Assembly (NCBI RefSeq): GCF_016920785.2
Contig: NW_024609839.1
Location: forward strand, 9,016,196 to 9,080,195
Length of the DNA: 64,000 nt
Direction of reading: 5' to 3'
DNA from: Ixodes scapularis
Taxonomy: Eukaryota; Arthropoda; Arachnida; Ixodida; Ixodidae
Positions 11,725 to 21,959 of the stretch are shown here, in pieces. A program made the position numbers and the translations under genes. The notes under the pieces are model-generated. The model was not told where the DNA came from and searched no databases. It saw only the letters and a list, made by a program, of their open reading frames with translations. Positions within the stretch are counted from its first letter, which is position 1; each line of letters opens with the position of its first letter.

Positions 11725-13290
11725 GAAGTTTTTACCCTAAAATATCCTAACGCGAGCAGAGAGGGTCATCATACCAAGTGAAAAATTCCGACGATGTCCT
11801 GACTCCTCAGCACTAATAACTTCGGTTGAGCGAGTTAGGGCGCTGTGTAACAAAAACTTTGTGAAAAGTTGTGCCCTGAATGAGTATGTTCGCGGGCTTT
11901 TTATTTCGTAATATATTTGTACGATATATAAAACGCGGCATAAATTTAATATTGGGTAAGCTTTGAGAGTTCGCAAAAACGTCGTGCCCGTGGAACATCA
12001 AATCTAGAATAAACGCTGTCTTCACGCTTTCTCCACGATTTTATCTTTTTGCTATATATTTTCTAAGTTAAAAGTTTCTCGGTCGCCAGCGCGTGCAGCT
12101 GACTAAATTGGTTGTCACCGGAATGCACCTTTCAGTGTCTCCCACCGCTAAACAAATTAACGGCGAGATGTAGGGATGGCCGAAGGGGCTTAGCCGAAAG
12201 AGCTCGGGAAATTGGCGGCGCGGTCACCCGAAGCGTCCTGCGGAGGCGCCCGATGTCTCACGTTCTCCCTTTGGCGGCTAGCGGCGGCCAGCTCCCGAAA
12301 GTGGAAGCAGATTTCCCCGCGTGGGAAGTGAACAAAACCTTCGTTCTCCAGGCGGGAGTAGGTGGTCGCCCTTGCCGCCGTGGTAATTGGGGAGGCGACC
12401 TTGTCAGGGCCATGTCGGCGACTTTGGGGGAGAGAGGGAGTTCCGGTCTCCCTTCGGGATGTCGGTGCGCCTTTTTGGAGGAATGGACTTCTTCCAAAAC
12501 CGACGCGCCCCACCGCGGCGAAATACCACGCAGTGCACTCTGGGAACTAGTTGGCCACTTAGTTTCGGTTTCGACTGAGCAGCTTCATCTCATGCTGTCA
12601 CGCCGCGACCGAACGCGCTGCTTGCGTTTTCGTTTATCTGACTTTTCACGAACGTACAATACACTCATTCTCGAGCGATGCGAAACGAAGACCGGGGCAC
12701 TTTCCTTGGTTCCCGAAACACCGGATATTGTGCGTGCGTATGCGAACGTAGTAAGTCGTGGCTTAGTCACCTTACCCCACGAGTGTATCTTTGAGCTCAA
12801 TGTCAGTAATCCCGTCTAGTACCAGTGAACTACAAATGAAATTTGTTCGTCTGGAGCCTTACAGGCATTTTGTTTGCCAAACGTCCGCTTCTTGTTACTT
12901 CATTGGGCGAAAAGCAAGCCGCATCCTCACAGGGTATCAAAGTTGAGGCCAGCGTTTACGCACGAACTTTTAAGGAAACGCAATAAATTCGACCTCACTA
13001 CTGCACAAAAGTTACTATGATGTCTTCCTCGTGTCGTCATATATCTCCCACTCAAATTTTATGCTGATATAAGATTAACTTTTCGCAAACGCTGAGATCG
13101 GCTAGCTACGACGGAGGCCCTAAAAAGCGTCCCCTACTCCTCGCTAAGCCTTTTTGGACGAATTTTTACAGACGCCCGAGATCTGTGCCGGGAACGGTGT
13201 GTCTGAAATTATCTCGGCATACTCAGGCAGGAAGAAAGCTAACACATAACAAATATTATGGCCATTAGAAATCGTCAAATGCGCTTAAAA
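11725..13290. other. GC-rich interval with a long but motif-free ORF
   Basis: From 12112 to 12819 a 235-codon frame is open on the + strand. The sequence is CpG-rich and its translation has no recognisable domain. About 60 bp inside it (12528-12585, CACTCTGGGAACTAGTTGGC) recurs inverted at about 13910-13970, so part of the frame is a dispersed repeat. I do not call it a gene. Confidence 0.45.
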
Positions 13291-13296
13291 TTCGTT

Positions 13297-13426
13297 CGAA
13301 CACTTGTGTGAAGAATGTCGCACCGTGCGCCGGACGGGCATGAACCCCAATGGGGTGCGCATAGGGGTTCATGCCCGGCTGACGCACTTCCGGCGAACGG
13401 TGCGACATCCTTCACACAAGTGCTCG
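13297..13426. repeat. Foldback (hairpin) element, about 130 bp
   Basis: The left arm starts CGAACACTTGTGTGAAGAAT and the right arm is its near-complement, ending TTCACACAAGTGCTCG. The arms contain GTCGCACCG/CGGTGCGAC and GGGCATGAACCCC/GGGGTTCATGCCC. The loop is only about 15 nt. It could be a short foldback MITE. No target duplication was established. Confidence 0.75.
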
Positions 13427-13429
13427 ACT

Positions 13430-15070
13430 TTTGCATTCTTAAAACGGTCTGTATGCGCGAATTTGCCTATATGGTTGCAGGATAACTTTATGCGCATACG
13501 CGATGTTGAATATTAGTGGAATGCAAGCCGGGGGGGGGGGGGGGGGGCAAAAAGTAATATTTCGTTTATAGACGCACGAAGCAAACAAACTTCCTGATCA
13601 ACAACACTAATGTAAAGGCGCGAGCTCGATGTATGCATACGTATTGTTTGCTACAGCTTGTTGATTCGTACACAAGCAAGATCCCCGAGCACCCGAGCTT
13701 CGCAGCGTCGAGACTCCCAGCACTGGCTCGTCCACATACCTCGATTGGAACGCTAACTGGAAGGCTGAAGTACAAAAATACAACAAGCATGTGTTAAGAC
13801 ACGCTATACGTCTCCAGATTGTGCTAAAGCTTCGAGGTATGACCATTTCGGTTAGTTTAGAGATCACAAATGACGCTCTCGGAACCAGAAAACAATCTCT
13901 TGTTGACGTGTCGATAGAAACCGAAACCATGCCACCCTCCTCCCTGGCCAACTAGTTCCCAGAGTGCAACGCGCGCCGTGTTGCATGCAGGGCTTTATGG
14001 AAGTAGTCTGCGCGGAGCAAGACGTTATTCTCCCGCGGTCCCGAGGGCTCCGCGTGTTTTGTCCTGCGGGGCAAAGTACTTGCCGTGCGCGGCAACGGAT
14101 TTGGCGCTGAGGCGCCATTGTTGGCGTTGGTCGCGAGCGACAGTACGCCAAGCGTGGCGTTTTCCTGTTTTGTCCTGTAAAAAGTTGTTCTTCGTTTGTA
14201 AATATATATTTATTTACTCAACCACCGAGTCCTGAGCATCCCTGTGGGCACTGGGAACGAGCCACCCTCCAGCCAGCGCAGCACTCCACGATCGACAAGA
14301 AACATTACTGAGATATTTTTATTTTCGTTTTAGCTACCCAGATTGTCTCACATTGGTTTAGGTCCTATATTTTACCGGATCAGACCTGCGACAAAGGCAT
14401 TTGTATCAGAAGCGTAAACAAGACCGGTCTAAACCTTCTTTGAAGGTTACATGCTCAACCGTAAGCTTGTAAAAACTCAATCTCGCAAAATGTAAGCCAC
14501 GGCATTGTGTGTCGGTCTGTCGACCTGCCCGCCAGCGCCCTCCATGAAACAGTCAGGTAACTTTTCGAACTTAAGAAAACGTAAAAAACAAAACGAAGAA
14601 AAAGGGAACGTCAGCGATTTCAAAGAATCTGTGAAGCAAAAAAGAAAAAAAGAAGTAAAGTAAAAACATAAACTCCAGGATCGGATTTAACTTTCTCAAG
14701 GCTAGTCATCCACGTTCCCCCTTCGCAAAGGAAGCCTGGCCCGAGGGCAGGCTTCCCCTTCCCATAATCCTTTCGAATCCCCAGGGGACTCTAGTAGCAC
14801 CCTGTTCTCTTTCCCCTTGCTCGCTCCTTCTATTTGAGAGAGGATATTCCTTCCGAAGGGGTGCTAGCGCACGCTGTGGGTGTTGTCACGCCGTCTAACT
14901 TTCTTAGAGTGCAGGGATCAGCGAAAGAGCTCCAACTTCATGCAAAGTGCCTGCTTTCAAACTGACTCAACGGGCTCCAAACCAACCAGCAAGAGAGTAC
15001 AGGCAGATAGTAACCGTGTGGTTTTCGTAGCCTGCAGAGTGTGAAAGTTCTGCGAACATAAACAGAAATT
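13430..15070. other. Dispersed repeat fragments; G homopolymer at 13531-13547
   Basis: The interval includes an inverted partner (13910-13970) of a repeat at 12.53 kb and the second copy of R2 (14455-14580). A GC-rich segment with small, motif-free frames lies at 13970-14180. No gene is called. Confidence 0.5.
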
Positions 15071-15217
15071 AATGGCCAAACTTTGGGTGTTGTCTCGCTT
15101 CAAGGAGTTCCAGCAACTGTGCCTGTGTGTCTCACAACAAGCACAGTTTGCGTGGTACTGTGGTTTTCAAGCAGTGGGAGCCACCGTGTACGTAAAGAAT
15201 GAATTCAGTACGCTCAC

Positions 15218-16665
15218 CAAGCATGAACCGGCCGTCGTGTGGCAGCTGACCTTGCTCGAGTCGGGTTTAAAGCCAGGAAAATTGCCACACGAAGGAGTCG
15301 TGCACCGACCCAGGGTTGCGTGGGTCGACGCACATTACCCGGCAGTCAGCGTCACACACCGGAAAGTGAGAGAGATATTGACATGTAATCACCTGAATCC
15401 ACGAGTAGTAGATTGTACTATCGGGGAAAAATGAAATGCGAACAGAGGAGCGCGTGGCTCGCGGTACAGGCTGCGCCACCTGGAAGTAAACCTAGGGGCG
15501 AGGGTGCGTGGCCTACTTTGATGTGTTCACGCCCTTCGATTGGCGCTCCCCCAGCTTCGGCAGTGCGCCTCTCAGTGCGCTGAAAGCTGTCACCGCTATC
15601 TTTGCCTGCTCGGCGAGTGCGGCGAGCTTCTTTGCATCGCACGCACTGAGCCAGCAAAGATAGCAGTGATAGCTTTCAGCGCACTAAGAGGCGCACTGCT
15701 GAAGCTTGGGGAGCGCAGAGGGAGTGGCGTGAACACGTCGGAGTAGGCCACGCACCCTCGCTCCTAGGCTCACTTCCAGGCGGCGCAACCTGTACCGCGA
15801 GCCACGCGCTCCTCTGTTCGCATTTCATTTTTCCCCGATAGTACTTATGGCTCACAAAGCAGTCGCAATTTCAGAACCTTTCAAGTCATTTCGTCTGACA
15901 CATGCACGTCAACACACCTTCCTGGATGCAAAGTACAACTACCTTCAAACAAAAATAATGTTTTTTTTTTTCTAATTTTTTGACGGAAGCTTGCACGTTT
16001 TAACAGACAAGTATATTTTTGGGAGAAGCATCTCACCGCTCACATGCTACGTAGAGCACATGCTCGCGCAGTCGTGAGACCCCACAACCCGCAGTCATAA
16101 AACGGCAGTTTTACACCGTATTGGCGTTACTGTTTTTTTTTCAACACATTTGGGGCGCGATTGGACTACGTAACGTGAGTGTACTTACCACCATCACGTT
16201 GAGGGCGTAGAAGTACTTTCGGCACCAGTACGCCGCCTTCGTGACGGTGGGGTCGTTCTTGGACGGGCCGACGATGGAGACCATGGTCCCGTCCACGCAA
16301 CCGATGACGCCGGGTATCCTGCCGAGCAGCCTGAAGCCCCTCTCCGCATCGAACCTCTCGCTCGATGTCTCGGGGAAGTGGATCCAGCCGTGCTGGACCC
16401 CGATACGACGCACGATAGCGACGGACACGGCCCGGACCGCAACGCTGACTGTCTTTTGGTCCCGCGCTACGTGTTCATCGCTCGCCACCGTGCCTTGGAA
16501 GCTCCCCGTGGCGTAGAAGCGCAGTGCATACAACACTTGAAGCTCCGCAGTCGTGACCGTCCACGGGCTACGCACTCTCCTCACCTCCGGTTCCTCGTGC
16601 AGTTCGTCGCACAACCACTGCACCACGATCTTGAGCAGGCGGTAATGCTTCCGAAAAATCTCCAC
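15218..16665 (-). pseudogene. PIF/Harbinger (HARBI1-like) transposase, exons 1 and 2, disabled
   Basis: Exon 1 (16665-16189) encodes an N-terminal region with AELQVLYALRFYATGSFQGT and then the first catalytic Asp block IPGVIGCVDGTMVSIVGP, KAAYWCRKYFYALNVMV, ending at a strong donor (GTG/GTAAGT). Exon 2 (about 15359-15218) resumes with VCDADCRVMCVDPRNPGSVH and DSFVW, carrying the second Asp block. It has an in-frame TAA just after DSFVW and ends MLG at a donor (CTTG/GTGAGC). The exon 2 acceptor is degraded (TTCCG instead of AG). The last exon (GDSGYP...E) is absent downstream. The intron houses a foldback MITE at 15416-15842. The HARBI1 family is typically about 350 aa, and this copy keeps roughly two thirds. 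It is non-functional. Confidence 0.8.
15416..15842. mobile_element. Foldback MITE inside the Harbinger intron
   Basis: The left end reads TATCGGGGAAAAATGAAATG and the right end is its exact complement (CATTTCATTTTTCCCCGATA). Complementarity continues through GCGAACAGAGGAGCGCGTGG, TCGCGGTACAGG and further in, past the CTCGGCGAGTGCGGCGAG centre. Arms of about 190 bp make it almost entirely palindromic. The flanking GTAC-TA / TA-GTAC arrangement allows a TA target duplication but is itself palindromic, so this is not certain. It lies between the intron donor at 16188 and the exon 2 start near 15359, so it landed in a non-coding part of the Harbinger copy. Confidence 0.85.
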
Positions 16666-16839
16666 CGGGAGTTCGAATGGTGTTCACGAGACAGCCTTTC
16701 CGGCGAAAAAAAAAAAAAAAAACTCAATTTAAGGAGAACTCGAATTAACGAGACGGCGACGCCGCGCCGCTGAGAACATGGCTGCCAATGACACCTACTT
16801 CCGAGCAAGTACTTTTTGAAACGTACTCGGTACAAAACG

Positions 16840-17600
16840 AAAAGTCAGTTTGCTGTCACGTCCGGTAGCCGACTCCGCCCAGTTTAGCCGACTCCGCCCA
16901 CAATTTTCTAAGGAAATTTCTTCACTTTTGCTTCCAACCAATCAGACGTGGAGATGTAACTTACGTGTACTTTCAAAAGGAACGTGTACAATGTCGAACT
17001 TAGCTATGCTGATGTACACAAAGTAGTAGCTAAGTTCCGTTTCGCACGATCTCCTTCTCCCTTCTGAACTGCCAAAAGCAGTATTATGTAAAAAATTGCT
17101 AAGAAGTCAGTATCAATGCTCTTCCTTCAGCACACACTCGATGCCTCTCGCAGTGCTCTGACTGAACGCCCGACAAATGGCTATTTAAGTCAGAATTCTT
17201 GCGCTTTCAGCTTTTGTATAGGCTCCCTACGGAAGGCAGAGTTGAGCGTTCATCCCCGTAGTCCCCTCTTTCCTGCACGTAATGTTCCTGCTCCTCACGT
17301 GACTGAATTTGGCGAATAGCGGCGGCGCGCTCAAAAGCAGGGGAACGTACAGCGGGGCGCGTGCAACGTCTACTTTCCAGGGTGGCATTTGATCCGCCAT
17401 CAATTAGAACAAGACACTAGCGGAATGCGACATAATAGAGAGTTTTAGTAGACCGTTTTCGCTTTCCCGCTCCGCTCTCTGCAAAGCGGAGTCGCCATCG
17501 CGCATGCGCGACCCGCTCTGGGATTTGAGCGTGTAGCGTCAGCTCCGCTATTGTCGCCATTTTAAGAAGTACGTTCCACCCTCAGTAAAGGTTCACTAGA
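16840..17600. other. GC-rich, CpG-bearing upstream region
   Basis: A direct repeat, TAGCCGACTCCGCCCA, occurs at about 16867 and 16887. From about 17453 the sequence is rich in GCTCCGC and CGCATGCGC motifs. A related block, reading in the opposite direction and ending AACGGTCCACTAAAACTCT, lies at 22180-22290. The region may be a dispersed repeat or a CpG-rich promoter-like stretch. No transcription start can be placed. Confidence 0.4.
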
Positions 17601-17618
17601 TGGTGTTTTTCTGGAAAG

Positions 17619-17978
17619 ATGGGTGCTCGCTATTTGAAATCATGCTTGGGAGCGCTTGACCGTTATGAACCTGGCTGCACTAAGATAGCTGCGCAGACTT
17701 TGTTTGAAAAGGCGTCCCCCAGAAAACGTTTCACGGTGGTCAAGAACCTCTGGCTGCTTCGAGAAATCGCTGGCCGCAATCCTTTCATGGCTCCTGAACG
17801 GTGGGAACGGGTGCTGCCTTGTCTAAGCCAGCGGGCTCGATTTTTCTATGCGAGATGACGACGACGACGTTGAGAGGATGACACACCGGGCGACGGCGGT
17901 GTCTCAATCTGATCCCTGGGCCTCGGTTCTTCGCAGGCGGCAGCTTCTACTTCGGCTGGACTACCTCCTTGGAGCATG
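17619..17978 (+). pseudogene. Small gene-like ORF of unknown family, one frameshift
   Basis: The frame opens with ATG at 17619 (GAAAG ATG GG context) and encodes 79 residues including TLFEKASPRKRFTVVKNLW and ERWERVLPCLSQRARFFYAR, then a TGA. Shifting frame at the repeated GACGACGACGAC just before that stop gives an Asp run followed by VERMTHRATAVSQ, DPWASVL and LLLRLDYLLGA, and a stop near 17978. A slippage of the GAC triplet tract could explain the shift. Composition is protein-like, but I recognise no domain. It may be a decayed host gene, a retrocopy or part of an uncharacterised transposon: a LINE-like hairpin tail lies 230 bp downstream. Confidence 0.35.
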
Positions 17979-18208
17979 ATTCTTTGACCCCAGTGGACCC
18001 CAGTGAGCAATAGCGCCATTATGTTCCTGGTGCTCCTTCATGCAATGATCGAACGGCGTGCAAGATCCTCATAGCTCGCTGCTCACCCGCCCAACCCGCC
18101 TCCACGAAGTCTGGACTTCTGCGAATCGGACTGCCACCCTCCCCAATACCAACAACCGATGTCGTCGTCATCTTGCACGTATATACTCATCACATTACCA
18201 TGTTCCCT

Positions 18209-18275
18209 AGACGCGGCACCGCGGGCCTCGGTGGTACGGGCTGCTACTTTCCGCGGTGCCGCGGCTCTTCAGAGC
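18209..18275 (+). repeat. Conserved 3'-tail hairpin, copy 1
   Basis: CTAGACGCGGCACCGCGGGC, then a TGGTACGGGCT segment, then GCGGTGCCGCGGCTCTTCAG. GCACCGC pairs with GCGGTGC to make a stem. The same arrangement is found at 21619-21682, where it is followed by AAATAAAACATTATTATTAT. It looks like the 3' end of a non-LTR retroelement family. Here the tail is AAAAATTAAAGGTTAAAG. Confidence 0.65.
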
Positions 18276-18279
18276 CAAA

Positions 18280-18950
18280 AATTAAAGGTTAAAGACCAAA
18301 GACTAAAGCAGTCGGCAAACGGACAGATATTTTGTTTGGTTACTTCAGGCAGCAAGACAGTGAAAATTAGCGAAAGCGAGTGCTCCATTTATATCTCTAC
18401 TTTTTTTTTCCAATGAAATGAGTCTTTTCTTCTTCGTATGCTTCGGTTTGTGATGTGGTGCCTTGGTGTTTATGTACACTGCGCGACACTGTTAGCGGGA
18501 GGATTCAATATCCTGTTTTCATTTTTCACCTGAAATTCGAGGGGCTGACATTTGCCTATTGGTGTGAAATAAAGCGCTCGTTTCGGGCACTAATCTGAGC
18601 GACAAATTTTCAGCTTTTTCAATAGCTGTCAAATAAATAAACTGCAAATAAAAGTGATTTTTTTCGTGTTCGTATATATCTGCCTTGGGGGGTGACATGC
18701 AACCATTTTGCTTGACTATACACTTCTTTTTATTTCTTTTGTGTGTTTATGAAAGTGCGTTTTTCAGCTTAAGCTCCTGCCCAGTTTCTGCCTCACTTGT
18801 GCTACGGTCTTTTCTTGCAATAGAAGGCCACGCAGCATAGTCCACTCTTACAATGCTGAATTCAACAGTAACACTGTAATTTGGTTAAATGCGATATTCA
18901 CACGCACATCTGAGAAGTAAAATGGGAGTCGTTAGTAAACGTTTTTTATT
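18280..18950. other. AT-rich, nothing recognised
   Basis: Low-complexity T runs and several AATAAA-like strings are present, with no open frame carrying a recognisable motif. I see nothing assignable here. Confidence 0.5.
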
Positions 18951-18954
18951 AAAA

Positions 18955-19225
18955 TATTTCTAGACGCCTTTCAGCCCAGTTGGACAGGTATTTCGCTCAG
19001 TACAAAAGCTTGAACAAAATGCCCATGGTCTTTGTAGGTTTCGTCCAGCCGTCAAATTATGCCGTCTGCGCACATCACTGCCTGGTGCTTCACGACGAGC
19101 ACCCTCTTGTGGTTTTTATCTAATTTCTTTTATGGACGGCATATGGGCATGCTGTGCGGTCAACAAAACCCCAACAGTTGTTCAGGGGTGTTCCCTTGTC
19201 CTTGACGGCCTAATAAAAAAGACAA
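18955..19225 (-). pseudogene. DDE_Tnp_4-type transposase relic (PIF/Harbinger-ISL2EU-like)
   Basis: On the minus strand the translation, crossing stops, contains MPICRP, then KNHKRVLVVKHQAVMCADGI and DETYKDHGHFVQAF. This is the order of the catalytic-domain core in this transposase group (RP, a GHKR...LK.QSV...DG block, then a GP..GR.HD-like block). The HD of the canonical motif reads DHGH here, and there are at least three in-frame stops. Only about 90 residues survive. It is too short and diverged to assign between Harbinger and ISL2EU. Confidence 0.55.
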
Positions 19226-19347
19226 AGCAAAACACTCTTACAACACGGCAGTATTGAAGCACTACCAAAACATGTGATATGGGACTTGTTACTCCTCTAA
19301 AATAAAGCGTATTTCCATTGTAGGGTTGCAAAAACTGGGTATCGTAA

Positions 19348-19350
<3 letters not shown>

Positions 19351-19394
<44 letters not shown>
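19351..19394. repeat. (TA)n microsatellite
   Basis: About 22 uninterrupted TA dinucleotides, ending just before GTTGTTCC. Confidence 0.97.
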
Positions 19395-19397
<3 letters not shown>

Positions 19398-19399
19398 GT

Positions 19400-20650
19400 T
19401 CCTTAATTCTGCTAAGGTTTGAGGCCGTCAAACTGTGCATGCGAGGCGCTCTACGCCGGAATTCAAAACGAAACTTCTGAAAACTGTTCTAATTTACCAC
19501 TATTGCTTAGAAGTCCAGGGTGGTGTTTGCTAAATTTTGCATTGCTTATGCCTCTCTGATTTTCACCAGACAAAAACTTGACGTGGAATATTCTTTCGAG
19601 CATTATTGGTAACTATTTTCAAAACACCACCGGGTAACATATTCGGCCGCCATATTTTGGGCATCGCTTTTAGTGTGAGACTTGTGACTATAACCCATTT
19701 CATATTCAGTATTGACGCAGCATTCGTGTCTAATACATTTAGACTCGCATCCGCGAAAAACAATGACGTAGCTCTCTTGCTCCCTAGACACTTGGCCGAA
19801 ATAAGGCGGCCTCGAAGACTAGCGGCACCATGGGTTCCACTTTTAAAAAGGCTGCATTCAAGTTTCTATTATTTTCTAAATCTACCAAGGAAATCCAATG
19901 CAAACATTTCTTAAGGAAAGTTACACAATTCAAAAGTTTCGAGCGAGTGTGAATAAATAAAGCTGAGAGGGAATGGCTTCTTTGGTGCAGCTTGCGAGCG
20001 CTATGCTCGTGGTCAGCTTTCAGTGGCATTTTCGACAGGAGGGCGCGTGCACAGATATAATCGGCGTTCAAGCACGCGCACCCGTACATTTGACTGCATA
20101 GCCATAGGACGTCCACAAAACGCGACGACTTTACCGACGCCGTGCTGGTTGCAAAGTGACACTCGTTCACTTCGTTTGATTATGCTGTTTTGTGTTACAT
20201 AGAACTCAAATCAAATGGTTTACTTTTTACGCGCGGGGCGTACGCTTTACTTCTTGATTCGACCTCTTTTAAGCTGAGGTCACGGTCAAAAACATCGACG
20301 CGTATTGAGTAAGTGCGGCCATCTTGGGATCTAAACGATCAGGCTAAGGACGCTGAGGGCAGTCCGCTCTACAACTTGTGAAGTGGAGCGCACGCTCACT
20401 CCGCTAACTATACGCTCCAAGTCAGAGCGGGCCACGCATGCGCGGTGGGAACGATGCTTCTCGCAGAGCGTAAAGTAGAGCAAAGAGGCCTCATAAAAGT
20501 GGCCTACTATACTCATAGATTACGAACGCGCTCGTCGTGACTTGTCCTGACACTGCCCATGTACACCTTTGGCGTATAGAAAAAAGTAACTTTTCACTAG
20601 ACAGAGCAGCTGTGCTAGAAACAATGGAAACGCGAAATTTACACAAACCA
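19400..20650. other. Unassigned; CGCATGCGC-bearing repeat near 20.33-20.48 kb
   Basis: The 20330-20480 portion contains CCGCTC, GGAGCG and GGGCCACGCATGCGCGG strings similar to the blocks at 17.45 and 22.2 kb. The rest shows no recognisable coding or repeat structure. Confidence 0.4.
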
Positions 20651-20663
20651 TGCAGGGTCTCAC

Positions 20664-21556
20664 CTGTGAGCACAGCTCTAGTTTCGCCAGGGTCAACCAC
20701 CTATGTTTGTTCATGTCAGCGAGCAGGTGGCCGAACCTCTCGTTGATATGACCCACGATGAGGTTCACAGAACTGGAGAACACCGACAAGTTCCGTCCAA
20801 ACGCTCATCCAAGTACGAACAGACGGTTGGGATAGGCCAGTAGAGGAAGAACCATGCAAAGCGTCTCGCCAGATTGGCAACACCCTGCGCCGATCTGTCG
20901 GGTTCTGGTATTTGGAGGCCCGCATGCAGAACAGCCAGGTCCTTCTTTAAGCAGGACAGCTTCCTACAGGGTTTCTTTTCGACGTTGGAAATATCCAGCA
21001 AACCGCGTTCGGAAAGGAAGCTTCGGCGCTTGATGGCACGAGGGATACGAATCATAGATTCGATGTCTCGCCAGCTTAATCTCGTTAGTAGAAGTCTCCT
21101 TCCTTGAGAACAGCGGGGATTCATCGTGCAGATGGCTTGCTAGCCTTCAGCAACACTGTACTGGTACTACGTACCACTCGTACCCAACTCGTACCACTGA
21201 GTTGGTTAGTCAGCGCTGCAAGTCTGTATATCCGCGCTGTTCCATCGAAATTGATGATGGCAGCAATGCAAGGCAGGAGACAAAGGGGGTTCACACGCTG
21301 CCCAGTTACAAGCTGGACCGCAAGCTGGGAGACTCCAAGGCCCGCTTTCGTAAAGACCGCCGCCTGGCCAACACCGGCGCCAACCCCTGCGGGTGTGCTG
21401 GATTCCCTGCGCCGCCTGTAATTCGGCCGGCTCGTATGCAAGTATGGCACGCGAAGAGGCCCTCTCCAGGCGCTTGAGAGCTGCCTGCCAGAAGTAAGCG
21501 GCCCATGGCAGCACCGCGAAGACCATCACCGCGAAGATTGCTGCTAGGCCTAACAC
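20664..21556 (-). pseudogene. Broken gene-like segments, possible membrane protein
   Basis: Minus-strand frames from 21556 downward carry LGLAAIFAVMVFAVLPWAAY (a clear hydrophobic segment), then in other frames FDGTARIYRLAALTNQL, RRLLLTRLSWRDIESMIRIP, GLLDISNVEKKPCRKLSCLK and VNLIVGHINERFGHLLADMN, ending KLELCSQ at a perfect donor (CAG/GTGAGA, exon end 20664). The frame switches several times within about 900 bp, so the gene is broken or several exons are packed closely. The mix of hydrophobic segments and a late splice donor would suit a multi-transmembrane chemoreceptor, but that is a guess. I cannot name a family. Confidence 0.3.
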
Positions 21557-21618
21557 ACCATATCATAATCACAATCACTTTCATCTCTGCATTACATCAT
21601 CACATAATCACCATCACT

Positions 21619-21718
21619 AGACACGGCACCGCGGGCCTCCTTGGTACGGGCTTTTGCCTTTCTGCGGTGCCGCGGCTCTCCTGAGCAAATAAAACATTAT
21701 TATTATTATCATTATTAC
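21619..21718 (+). repeat. Conserved 3'-tail hairpin, copy 2, with (ATT)n tail
   Basis: CTAGACACGGCACCGCGGGC, then TTGGTACGGGCT, then GCGGTGCCGCGGCTCTCCTG, followed by AAATAAAACATT and (ATT)n. The triplet tail directly after the hairpin supports a retroelement 3' end. It matches 18209-18275 at most positions. Confidence 0.7.
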
Positions 21719-21819
21719 GCAAAAGGATGTACTCGCAATGCGCAAACTTCGTCCTTTTCTCTTATTTTTCTACTTCGAATAAGTAAATCTGTTTCAGTTT
21801 TAATTCGAGTGGAGCAGAA

Positions 21820-21950
21820 GCTACAAGAGCGAGTGCCGGCCTTTCAGCGTCCTTGATAAGCACGCGCGCTCGTGCAGTGCAAGTACCGTTTAGAGCAACA
21901 TGCTCATGCTTATACCTTCGGCTTCACTCGCACACAAGGTGGAACGATTA
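21820..21950 (+). repeat. Dispersed repeat family R3, copy 1
   Basis: GAGCAGAAGCTACAAGAGCG, TTTCAGCGTC, then CACGCGCGCTCGTGCAGTGC. The same strings recur in order and orientation at about 24825-24965. The function and class are unknown. Confidence 0.65.
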
Positions 21951-21959
21951 TATTTATAT

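Noticed and set aside
12112..12819. 235-codon + strand ORF
   Set aside because: CpG-rich sequence with few stop codons. It includes a dispersed repeat that recurs inverted at 13.9 kb, has no recognisable domain, and no splice or polyadenylation signals were seen.
15072..15434. 120-codon + strand ORF
   Set aside because: It is the antisense shadow of Harbinger exon 2.
16378..16773. 131-codon + strand ORF
   Set aside because: Antisense shadow of Harbinger exon 1.
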